DNA of 13,425 nt from an uncultured Clostridia bacterium. Its GTDB lineage: Bacteria; Bacillota; Clostridia; Christensenellales; Aristaeellaceae. Within the stretch, counting starts at the first letter, position 1. Every line of letters begins with the position of its first letter. The stretch lies in assembly GCA_946615785.1 (NCBI GenBank), contig CAMOIA010000009.1:1-13425 (forward strand), in the 5' to 3' direction. Positions 1-6,610 of the stretch are shown here, piece after piece. Both the position numbers and the translations under genes were made by a program. Below the pieces are notes generated by a model. The model had not been told where the DNA came from, did not search any database, and saw only the letters and a list, made by a program, of their open reading frames with translations.

Positions 1-873
1 ACCGAGGCCATGATGGCGGCCATGATGACCGTCTGCGACCCGGGGGATAAGGTGATCGTGTTTTCGCCGTTTTACGAAAACTACGGCGCGGACGCCATCC
101 TTTCCGGCGCGGAGCCCGTCTATGTGCCCCTGAACCCGCCGGATTTTACTTTTGACGCGAATGTGCTGGAGGATGCGTTCCGGCTGCGTCCGAAGGCGCT
201 GATCCTGTGCAACCCGTCAAACCCGTGCGGAAAGGTGTTTACGCGGGAAGAGCTGCTTCTGATCGCTTCTCTGGCGCAGAAATATGACGCCTACGTCATT
301 ACCGACGAGGTGTATGAGCATATCGTCTATGCACCGAACGAGCATGTGTATTTTGCGACCCTGCCCGGCATGTTCGAGCGCACGATTCAGTGCTCGAGTC
401 TGTCGAAGACCTATTCCATCACCGGCTGGAGGCTCGGGTACATCATCGCGCCGAAGCGGATCGTGGAAACGGCCCGGAAGGTGCACGATTTTCTCACCGT
501 CGGCGCAGCGGCCCCCCTGCAGCGGGCCGCGGTGGCGGGGCTTGAAATGGGCGACGATTATTACGCCGCCCTCAGGGAAACCTATACAAAAAAACGCGAC
601 CTTTTCCTGCGGGGACTCGACGATCTTTCCATCGCGCACACCGTGCCGCAGGGCGCGTATTATGTGATGCTGGACATTTCGGAATACGGCTATGACGACG
701 ACGAGCGCTTCTGCGTGGACCTGTGCAGGGTCGCGGGCGTCGGCGCGGTGCCCGGATCGAGCTTTTTCAGGGAGAAGGTCAACCATCTGATCCGCCTGCA
801 CTTTGCCAAACGTGAGGAGACTCTGCTGGAAGCGCTAAACCGGCTTGAAAATATGAAGAAACTGAAAAAATAA
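1..873 (+). CDS. PLP-dependent class I/II aminotransferase (3' part; start lies left of the window)
   Basis: The reading frame is open from base 1 (TEAMMAAMM...), so the N-terminal part is missing and the Met at base 10 is internal. Fold type I aminotransferase landmarks appear in order: the phosphate-side motif TEAM with a downstream PGDKVIV strand, NPSNPCGKVF (the N-P-x-N-P-x-G motif), VITDEVYE with the Asp that contacts the pyridine nitrogen, SSLSKTYSITGWRLGY whose Lys (codon 406-408) should form the PLP Schiff base, and LIRLHF near the end with the Arg that usually binds the substrate alpha-carboxylate. The enzyme should be cytoplasmic and move an amino group between an amino acid and a 2-oxo acid. 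The sequence recalls the aspartate/aromatic and methionine/kynurenine-type aminotransferases; I cannot name the substrate. The gene ends with a Lys-rich tail and is followed 118 bp later by a terminator. The family call is firm, the subfamily is open. Confidence 0.93.
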   Translation, partial: TEAMMAAMMTVCDPGDKVIVFSPFYENYGADAILSGAEPVYVPLNPPDFTFDANVLEDAFRLRPKALILCNPSNPCGKVFTREELLLIASLAQKYDAYVITDEVYEHIVYAPNEHVYFATLPGMFERTIQCSSLSKTYSITGWRLGYIIAPKRIVETARKVHDFLTVGAAAPLQRAAVAGLEMGDDYYAALRETYTKKRDLFLRGLDDLSIAHTVPQGAYYVMLDISEYGYDDDERFCVDLCRVAGVGAVPGSSFFREKVNHLIRLHFAKREETLLEALNRLENMKKLKK

Positions 874-991
874 ACCCGCGGCAAAACACGCTCTGCCTGT
901 CTGGAATGCTGCATCCCTCTGCGGGGTATGGGTATTCTCCCGGCGGCAAAACAACACCGATTTCCCGAAAAACGAAAAAACCATAATCCCC

Positions 992-1034
992 AAAGGCCCA
1001 GCTGCCGTGGCTTCAGCGGCGGCTTGGCCTTTTT
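992..1034 (+). terminator. intrinsic terminator after the aminotransferase gene
   Basis: The arm AAAGGCCCAGCTGCCG (992-1007) pairs with CGGCGGCTTGGCCTTT (1017-1032) over about 15 of 16 positions, allowing one G-U pair. The loop is short and the run of T begins in the right arm and continues to 1034. The shape is that of a rho-independent terminator on the + strand. Confidence 0.85.
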
Positions 1035-1102
1035 CTAAGCGTTTTCTGCGTGAAAGAGTTTAATGCTCCGGAAGGAAACGGAGAAGAACCTGAAAAATGG
1101 CA

Positions 1103-1131
1103 TTGATACGATGGCCGTTTTCCTGTATAAT
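1103..1131 (+). promoter_or_regulatory. sigma-A type promoter of the GH3 gene
   Basis: TTGATA (1103-1108) and a perfect TATAAT (1126-1131) are separated by exactly 17 bp, which predicts a transcript start near 1138 and a leader of about 78 nt. The -10 box sits inside an inverted repeat, CTGTAT-A-ATACAG (1123-1135), which could be an operator or chance. Confidence 0.8.
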
Positions 1132-1197
1132 ACAGACAGGTTTTATTCCTTTCAACCGGATCATTCCAGATTTCCCGTCCTGCACGGAGATTATCTG

Positions 1198-1205
1198 AAA
1201 AGGAG
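1198..1205 (+). promoter_or_regulatory. ribosome binding site that sets the GTG start of the GH3 gene
   Basis: AAAAGGAG lies 10 nt before the GTG at 1216 in the GH3 frame. The upstream in-frame ATG at 1063 precedes the promoter, so it cannot be on the same transcript. Confidence 0.8.
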
Positions 1206-1215
1206 CGAAGATAAC

Positions 1216-3642
1216 GTGAAACATCAGGACATCATCGAAAAGCTGAGCCTTGAGGAAAAATGCCATCTCCTGTCAGGCCGCGATTTCTGGCAGACGCAGA
1301 GCGTAAAGCGCCTGGGCGTGGAAAATATGACCCTTTCGGACGGCCCGCACGGCATCCGCAAACAGGAGGGAGCCGGGGATCAGCTCGGCCTTGGCGGTTC
1401 TGTGCCCGCCACCTGCTACCCCACCGCCGCGACCATGGCCAACAGCTGGGACCCGGAGCTCGGCGAAGAACTGGGGCGCCACCTGGGTACGGAAGCTGCG
1501 AGCCAGGACGTCTGCGTGCTGCTCGGCCCCGGCATGAACATCAAGCGCAGTCCCTTCTGCGGCCGCAATTTCGAGTATTTTTCCGAGGATCCCTATCTTG
1601 CCGGCAAAATGGCCGCAAGCTATATCCGCGGCATTCAGGAAAACGGTGTTGCGGCCTGTCCGAAGCATTTTGCTGCCAACAACACAGAGCTTCGCCGCAT
1701 GGCCTCCAATTCCGTTGTGGACGAACGCACGCTCCGGGAAATTTACCTGACGGGCTTTGAAATTGCCGTCCGGGAGGCGCATCCCAAATCCATCATGAGT
1801 TCCTACAACATGGTGAATGGCGTTTACGCCAATGAAAACGCGCACCTTCTGCAGGAAATCCTGCGGGACACCTGGGGCTTTGACGGCTTCGTCGTTTCGG
1901 ACTGGGGCGCCTGCAACGATTTTGTGGACGGCGTCCGCGCCGGTTCCCATCTGGAAATGCCAAGCACCGGCGGAGACAGCCCCCGCCAGCTGATGCAGGC
2001 CGTCTACGAGGGCCGGATCAGCGAGGAAGAAGTGGACAAACGCGTGGACGAACTGCTGGACGTGATGCTTTCGACGCGCAAGGCGGTCAATTCCCTCAAG
2101 GGCAAGCCCTTTGACAAGGAAGCGCATCATCGCTTCGCCATGCGCTGCAGCGAGGAATCCATTGTTCTTCTGAAAAACGAGGACGGCATCCTGCCACTCA
2201 AATCCAACGCAAAAGTGGCCGTGATCGGCGAATTTGCGAAAAAGGCGCGCTACCAGGGCGCGGGTTCTTCCGTGGTCAACTGCACAAAGCTGGACAACAC
2301 CATGGACGTCATCGGCAATTTCCCGCTGGTGGTCGAAGGCTTCGCGCCCGCCTATCCGCGCCACGGCGATACGGATGCGCAGATGATCGCGGAAGCGGTC
2401 GCGCTGGCGAAAAAAGCGGAATACGTGCTCATGTACATCGGTCTTGACGAGATCGCCGAATCCGAGGGGCTTGACAGAAGCACGCTTGCGCTGCCAAGGT
2501 GTCAGCTGGACGCGCTGCACGCGGTCGCACAGGCCAATCCGAATGTGATCGTCGTTCTTTCGGCCGGTTCCAGTGTGGAAATGGACTGGCTCTCCGACTG
2601 CAAAGCGCTGGTGCACGGGTATCTGTGCGGCCAGGCCGGCGCGGGCGCCGTGCTGAAGGTGATCCTGGGGGACGTGAACCCCTCCGGCAAGCTGAGCGAA
2701 AGCTATCCGGTGAAGTACGAGGACGTTTCGTCCGCGCCGTATTTCCCGGCCAAACAGCGCAGCGTGGAATACCGCGAGGGCCTGTATGTCGGCTACCGGT
2801 ATTTCGAAACCGCGAAGGTGCCCGTCGCGTTCCCGTTCGGCTACGGCCTTTCCTATACCACGTTTGCCTATGCCGACCTTGCGGTGACGGAGAAGGAGGC
2901 CTCCTTCACGCTCACGAACACGGGCAGCCGGGACGGCGCGGAGGTGGCGCAGCTCTATGTGCACGCGAAAGCGCCGTCCGTTTACCGCCCCGCGAAGGAG
3001 CTCAAGGGCTTTAAGAAGGTCTTCCTCAAGGCGGGCGAAAGCAGGCGGGTGGTGATCGCGCTTGACGACAAGGCGTTCCGCTACTGGAACAGCCAAACGA
3101 ACCGCTTTGAGGTCGACGGCGGCGAATACGAGATCATGATCGGCGCGTCCGTGCAGGATATCCGGCTCACGGGCGACGTGCGGGTACAGGGAACGGAAGC
3201 CCCGGCCTGCGAGGACGCGAAAAAAATCCCGAGCTATTTTGCCGGGAACATCAAAAACGTTTCGGATGCCGAATTCGAGGCGCTCCTCGGACATGAGATT
3301 CCGGACGGCAGCTGGAGCGGCACCATTCAGCCGAACGACGCGATTGCGCAGCTCTACTATGCAAAGAGCCTCAAGGCGCGCTTCGTCTGGAAGATCCTGG
3401 ACGGGATGCTGAAAAAATCCATCGCCAAAGGCAAGCCCGACCTGAATATCACCTTCATTTACAACATGCCCATCCGCGCCATCGGCAAAATGGCCGGCGG
3501 CATGGTGAGCCAGAAGATGTGCGACGGCATTCTGGACATCGTCAACGGGCATGCCATCGGGTTCTTCAAGGGGCTCGGCAAGCTGATCGGCGGGTTCTTC
3601 AAGCAGATGGGCGTATCCAAAAAAGCCAAAGCGCTGGAATAA
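1216..3642 (+). CDS. glycoside hydrolase family 3 beta-glycosidase with extra C-terminal segment
   Basis: This 808-residue enzyme should cleave beta-linked sugars from the non-reducing end with retention of configuration; it has no signal peptide, so it probably acts on imported oligosaccharides in the cytoplasm. Domains: a (beta/alpha)8 barrel (about 1-310) with SDGPHG (D42), GRNFEYFSEDPYL (116-128), CPKHFAANN (K150-H151) and FVVSDWGA, whose D229 is the likely nucleophile. An alpha/beta sandwich (about 310-530) carries SEGLDR, with E417 the likely acid/base. FPFGYGLSYTTF (about 540) leads into a fibronectin III-like domain to about 652. A further segment of about 150 residues (to 808) is unlike these domains and contains NMPIRAIGKMAGG near 750. 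I recall similar tails on some Clostridia GH3 proteins. The GTG start is chosen from the promoter and ribosome site. Beta-glucosidase is likeliest; beta-xylosidase or N-acetylglucosaminidase cannot be excluded. Confidence 0.93.
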   Translation: MKHQDIIEKLSLEEKCHLLSGRDFWQTQSVKRLGVENMTLSDGPHGIRKQEGAGDQLGLGGSVPATCYPTAATMANSWDPELGEELGRHLGTEAASQDVCVLLGPGMNIKRSPFCGRNFEYFSEDPYLAGKMAASYIRGIQENGVAACPKHFAANNTELRRMASNSVVDERTLREIYLTGFEIAVREAHPKSIMSSYNMVNGVYANENAHLLQEILRDTWGFDGFVVSDWGACNDFVDGVRAGSHLEMPSTGGDSPRQLMQAVYEGRISEEEVDKRVDELLDVMLSTRKAVNSLKGKPFDKEAHHRFAMRCSEESIVLLKNEDGILPLKSNAKVAVIGEFAKKARYQGAGSSVVNCTKLDNTMDVIGNFPLVVEGFAPAYPRHGDTDAQMIAEAVALAKKAEYVLMYIGLDEIAESEGLDRSTLALPRCQLDALHAVAQANPNVIVVLSAGSSVEMDWLSDCKALVHGYLCGQAGAGAVLKVILGDVNPSGKLSESYPVKYEDVSSAPYFPAKQRSVEYREGLYVGYRYFETAKVPVAFPFGYGLSYTTFAYADLAVTEKEASFTLTNTGSRDGAEVAQLYVHAKAPSVYRPAKELKGFKKVFLKAGESRRVVIALDDKAFRYWNSQTNRFEVDGGEYEIMIGASVQDIRLTGDVRVQGTEAPACEDAKKIPSYFAGNIKNVSDAEFEALLGHEIPDGSWSGTIQPNDAIAQLYYAKSLKARFVWKILDGMLKKSIAKGKPDLNITFIYNMPIRAIGKMAGGMVSQKMCDGILDIVNGHAIGFFKGLGKLIGGFFKQMGVSKKAKALE

Positions 3643-3654
3643 GCAAAGTATATA

Positions 3655-3684
3655 GGGCCGCAGCGGAAACCGCGGCGGCCCCGT
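3655..3684 (+). terminator. GC-rich hairpin after the GH3 gene
   Basis: GGGCCGCAGCGG (3655-3666) and CCGCGGCGGCCC (3670-3681) pair with one mismatch around an AAA loop, 13 bp after the stop codon. The following T run is poor (CGTTTC), so it may stabilise the 3' end or assist the better terminator at 3704-3739. Confidence 0.5.
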
Positions 3685-3703
3685 TTCAAAAAAACGGAAT
3701 CAC

Positions 3704-3739
3704 AAAAGGCTGGCCAGGATGATCCCGGTCAGCCCTTTT
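3704..3739. terminator. bidirectional terminator between convergent GH3 and glgP genes
   Basis: GGCTGGCC (3708-3715) pairs with GGTCAGCC (3727-3734) through 8 bp including one G-U. AAAA stands before the left arm and CTTTT after the right arm, so a U run follows the stem in both directions. Its position between two converging genes fits shared termination. Confidence 0.7.
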
Positions 3740-3797
3740 GCACTGTATGGTTTGAAATCGGATCGAAGCACCGGCTCCGCCCGGCGGAGCATCTGTC

Positions 3798-6224
3798 TTA
3801 GCGCAGGTGCCAGATTTTTTCGTTATATTCCCTGATCGTGCGGTCGCTGGAGAAAATGCCGCTCATGGCCGTGTTGGTGATGGCCATGCGCAGCCATTTT
3901 TCGCGGTTCTGGTAATCGTCGTTCACGCGGCGCTGCGCCATGGAGTAGGAACCGAAATCCTTCAGCACGAAGTAGGGGTCCGAGAAGAGCAGGTTGTGGT
4001 AAATATCCTGCAGCATGGCGGGATTCTGCGGCGTGAGGCTGCCGTCGATGATCGCGGTCAGCGCGCGGCGAAGCTCCGTGTTGGTTTCGTAGATGTGGAT
4101 CGGCGCGTAGCCGCCGCTCTGCTCCAGGTCGCGCACGGTGTTTGACCGCATGCCGAAAATGTAAATGTTTTCCTGCCCCACCTGGTCATAGATTTCCACG
4201 TTCGCACCGTCCATGGTGCCGATGGTGACGGCGCCGTTCATCATGAACTTCATGTTGCCGGTGCCGCTGGCTTCGCGGCCGGCCGTGGAAAGCTGCTCGC
4301 TCAGATCCGCCGCCGGCATGAGCACCTCGGCGCTGGAAACGTCGTAGTTTTCAAGGAAGACGACATTCAGCATCTTCTTTGCGCGCGGAGAGCGGTCGAT
4401 CATCTTGCTGATGGACAGGATCATGCGGATGATCTGTTTGGCCATGTAATACGCGGGCGAGGCCTTCGCGCCGAAAATGAAGGTGCGCGGCTGCATTTCG
4501 AAATTCGGATCGTCCATGATGCGGTTGTAGAGCACCATGATGTGCACGGCGTTGAGCAGCTGGCGCTTGTATTCGTGCAGGCGTTTTGCCTGAACGTCGA
4601 ACATGGTGTCCGGATCCACGTCGATGCCCTGGCGCGCCTTGATGAAGTTGGCGAAGCGCACCTTGTTGCTGTGCTTGACCGCTTCAAAGCGCTCGCGGAA
4701 AGCGGCGTCGTCCCTCGCGGGCAGCAGAAGGCTCAGCTGCTCGGGCTGCTTGACCCAGCTGTCGCCGATGGTTTCCGTGATCAGGCTGGTCAGGCCGCCG
4801 TTTGCGGCCATCAGCCACCTGCGGTGGGTGATGCCGTTGGTAATGGCGCTGAATTTGCGCGGCTGCAGTTCATAAAAATCACGGAACGTGACTTCCTGCA
4901 GGATTTTACCGTGCAGCTGGCTGACGCCGTTCACGCTGTAGCTCATGTCCACGCACAGATTGGCCATGTGCACCATATCGTACGCCGTCACGGCCATTCT
5001 TGCGATCCTGGGGTCGGTTCCGTTGTGGTAAATGTCCGCAAGGCGCGCGCACAGACGGCGGTTGATTTCCTGCAGGATCATGTAAATGCGGGGCAGAAGC
5101 TTCTGCATCATCCTTTCCGGCCAGCGCTCGAGCGCTTCCGGCATGATGGTGTGGTTGGTGTAGGCCACGGTCTTTCGAACGATGGCTTCTGCTTCTTCCC
5201 AGCCCATGCCCTCTTCGTCGATCAGAATGCGCATCAATTCCGGAATGGCAAGGCCCGGATGGGTGTCGTTGATGTGGATGGTCACCTTTTCAGGCAGCAG
5301 CTTCAGGTTGCCGCCGAAGCGGCGCTTGAAATCCTTCAGGGCATACTGCAGCGTGGCGCTTGTGAAGAAATAGTGCTGCTTGAGCCGCAGCTCCTTGCCT
5401 TCGTAATGGTTGTCCTCAGGGTAGAGCACCTTGCTGATCACCGCAGCGAGCTCCTGCTCCTTCATGGCCTTAATGTAATCGCCGGAGGAGAAGGACGCGA
5501 AATCCAGCGATTTCGGGGACCGGGCGCGCCACATGCGCAGGGTGTTCACCGTGCTGCAGTCATAGCCGACCACGGGCACATCGTAGGGCACCGCCTCGAC
5601 GGTCTGATAGTCCTTCAGGTAATACATGATCCGGCCGGCGTCCTCATAGGTTTCCACATGCCCGCCGAAATGCACCTCGCAGGTATCCTCCGGCGCGGGC
5701 ACTTCCCATACGTTGCCGTTGTCCAGCCAGTTGTCCGGCACCTCCACCTGCTGGCCGTCGATGAGCTTTTGCCGGAACAGTCCGTATTCGTAGCGGATGG
5801 TGCAGCCGGTCGCTGGCAGGGAAAGGGAGGCGAGGGAATCCATGAAACACGCGGCAAGCCTGCCGAGACCGCCGTTTCCAAGCCCGGGTTCCGGCTCCTC
5901 GGGCAGCACGTCCTTCAGATCGATGCCCAGCTCCTTAAGGGCCTGCTTATAGTTGCCGACGGAGCACATGTTCAGAATGTTGCAGTACAGAGACCGGCCC
6001 GTCAGGAATTCGACGGAAAGGTAATAGAGCTTTTTGCCGTCGTCGTGTTTTTCCTGCTCTTTATAGGCCACCCATTTCTGCATGATCTGGTCGCGCACGG
6101 TGGAAGCCACGGCGTAATAGATCTGCTGCTGTGTGGCGTCTTCCAGGGTTTTTCCGTTATAGCGCTGCAGTTTGCCGATAATGGCCTGTTTAATGGATTC
6201 CTTGTCGAATTGCGTGGTTGGCAT
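3798..6224 (-). CDS. glgP: glycogen/starch/alpha-glucan phosphorylase
   Basis: The product (808 residues, normal length for bacterial GT35 enzymes) releases glucose-1-phosphate from the non-reducing ends of alpha-1,4-glucan using phosphate and PLP, in the cytoplasm. Recognisable segments in order are YLSVEFLTGRSL (about 48-59), PGLGNGGLGRLAACFMDSLA, YEYGLFRQ, FFTSATLQ, IHINDTHPGLAIPELMRIL, YTNHTIMPEALERW, ITNGITHRRWL, VQAKRLHEYKRQLLN, and EASGTGNMKFMMNG with K659 as the PLP lysine. No large deletion or lost motif was noticed. ATG at 6224 follows AGGAGG at 4 nt. It has its own promoter and lies downstream of the small HPr-like gene on the same strand, so some read-through from that operon is possible. 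Natural substrate (glycogen versus maltodextrin) cannot be settled. Confidence 0.97.
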   Translation of the reverse strand: MPTTQFDKESIKQAIIGKLQRYNGKTLEDATQQQIYYAVASTVRDQIMQKWVAYKEQEKHDDGKKLYYLSVEFLTGRSLYCNILNMCSVGNYKQALKELGIDLKDVLPEEPEPGLGNGGLGRLAACFMDSLASLSLPATGCTIRYEYGLFRQKLIDGQQVEVPDNWLDNGNVWEVPAPEDTCEVHFGGHVETYEDAGRIMYYLKDYQTVEAVPYDVPVVGYDCSTVNTLRMWRARSPKSLDFASFSSGDYIKAMKEQELAAVISKVLYPEDNHYEGKELRLKQHYFFTSATLQYALKDFKRRFGGNLKLLPEKVTIHINDTHPGLAIPELMRILIDEEGMGWEEAEAIVRKTVAYTNHTIMPEALERWPERMMQKLLPRIYMILQEINRRLCARLADIYHNGTDPRIARMAVTAYDMVHMANLCVDMSYSVNGVSQLHGKILQEVTFRDFYELQPRKFSAITNGITHRRWLMAANGGLTSLITETIGDSWVKQPEQLSLLLPARDDAAFRERFEAVKHSNKVRFANFIKARQGIDVDPDTMFDVQAKRLHEYKRQLLNAVHIMVLYNRIMDDPNFEMQPRTFIFGAKASPAYYMAKQIIRMILSISKMIDRSPRAKKMLNVVFLENYDVSSAEVLMPAADLSEQLSTAGREASGTGNMKFMMNGAVTIGTMDGANVEIYDQVGQENIYIFGMRSNTVRDLEQSGGYAPIHIYETNTELRRALTAIIDGSLTPQNPAMLQDIYHNLLFSDPYFVLKDFGSYSMAQRRVNDDYQNREKWLRMAITNTAMSGIFSSDRTIREYNEKIWHLR

Positions 6225-6228
6225 AAGA

Positions 6229-6234
6229 CCTCCT
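6229..6234 (-). promoter_or_regulatory. ribosome binding site of glgP
   Basis: On the - strand AGGAGG stands 4 nt before the ATG at 6224, a slightly short but strong match that supports this start. Confidence 0.75.
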
Positions 6235-6280
6235 GCTGTGCCGGCACGGTCGGCCGATCAACATTAGCTAATTTTAACCC

Positions 6281-6308
6281 ATTATACTCCATTTGCCGCC
6301 GTTTGCAA
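6281..6308 (-). promoter_or_regulatory. sigma-A type promoter of glgP
   Basis: On the - strand a perfect TATAAT (6286-6281) is preceded by TTGCAA (6308-6303) at 16 bp, or TTTGCA at 17 bp, each a 4/6 match to the -35 consensus. The leader would be about 50 nt and contains two short palindromes, TTAGCTAA (6264-6271) and GTGCCGGCAC (6238-6247), which may be operator material or chance. No terminator was seen between 6338 and this promoter. Confidence 0.7.
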
Positions 6309-6337
6309 AGATGGCCCGCAGCGCATTTTGGGTTTTT

Positions 6338-6589
6338 TCAGGAACCTTTTGCAAGAAGCCCCCGGGTGCCGAGCGATTGAAGCAGGGCGTTGGCTTCGGC
6401 TTCGGGAAGGGAAGATGCGTCCAGCAGGATCGGGCGCGCGTCCCCGTACACGAGGGCCAGCGCGCCAAGGGTGGAGGCGGCGTCCACACAGTAGACCCCC
6501 GCGCGAAGCAGAGGCTTTCCGGAAACGGCGCGGCAGCATTCGCACAGCGCTTCCGCGTCCCGCATGGTCTGAAGGTGTAGTTCGGTCAT
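6338..6589 (-). CDS. small HPr-fold protein lacking the phosphorylatable histidine
   Basis: This 83-residue protein aligns by eye along the full length of HPr (about 85-88 residues). The clearest match is VDAASTLGALAL (about 35-46) against the HPr segment around the regulatory serine (KSIMGVMSL), so S39 would equal Ser46. A C-terminal helix (LPEAEANALLQSL) matches the last HPr helix. The HPr active-site loop with His15 is absent: the corresponding region (about 8-20) has no usable His. It therefore should not relay PTS phosphate and may be a regulator or structural HPr relative, as in other degenerate HPr-like proteins of Clostridia. The ATG at 6589 has AGGAG 8 nt upstream. It is 21 bp after the CotH-like gene and looks like the last gene of that operon. 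The coding call is fairly sure, the fold likely, the role unknown. Confidence 0.75.
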   Translation of the reverse strand: MTELHLQTMRDAEALCECCRAVSGKPLLRAGVYCVDAASTLGALALVYGDARPILLDASSLPEAEANALLQSLGTRGLLAKGS

Positions 6590-6610
6590 CCTGCATTCTC
6601 CTTTTTCTGT

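Larger units (their letters stand above)
874..1215. other. 342-bp intergenic region between aminotransferase and GH3 genes
   Basis: This gap holds a terminator (992-1034) for the aminotransferase transcript and a promoter (1103-1131) plus ribosome binding site (1198-1205) for the GH3 gene. Bases 874-991 show no convincing gene, RNA or repeat. The GH3 frame is open back to an ATG at 1063, but that part overlaps the promoter and does not look like protein. Confidence 0.7.

Noticed and set aside
1273..3552. Open frame of 759 codons on the - strand opposite the GH3 gene
   Set aside because: It is rich in His, Arg, Val and Ala without any domain pattern, and the + strand carries all GH3 motifs. 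It is a shadow of GC-rich third positions.
3774..3790. Perfect 17-bp hairpin GCTCCGCCCGGCGGAGC 7 bp after the glgP stop, as terminator
   Set aside because: No U run follows in either direction. It may stabilise the 3' end, but the terminator at 3704-3739 is the better candidate.
4542..6380. Open frame of 612 codons on the + strand opposite glgP
   Set aside because: It has the same shadow composition, no ribosome site that fits, and runs through the glgP promoter; glgP motifs are complete on the other strand.
6282..6596. Overlapping - strand frame of 104 codons across the HPr-like gene
   Set aside because: Its ATG at 6596 is only about 1-2 nt from the AGGAG, whereas the HPr-like ATG at 6589 is well spaced; its product is Arg-rich and matches nothing.
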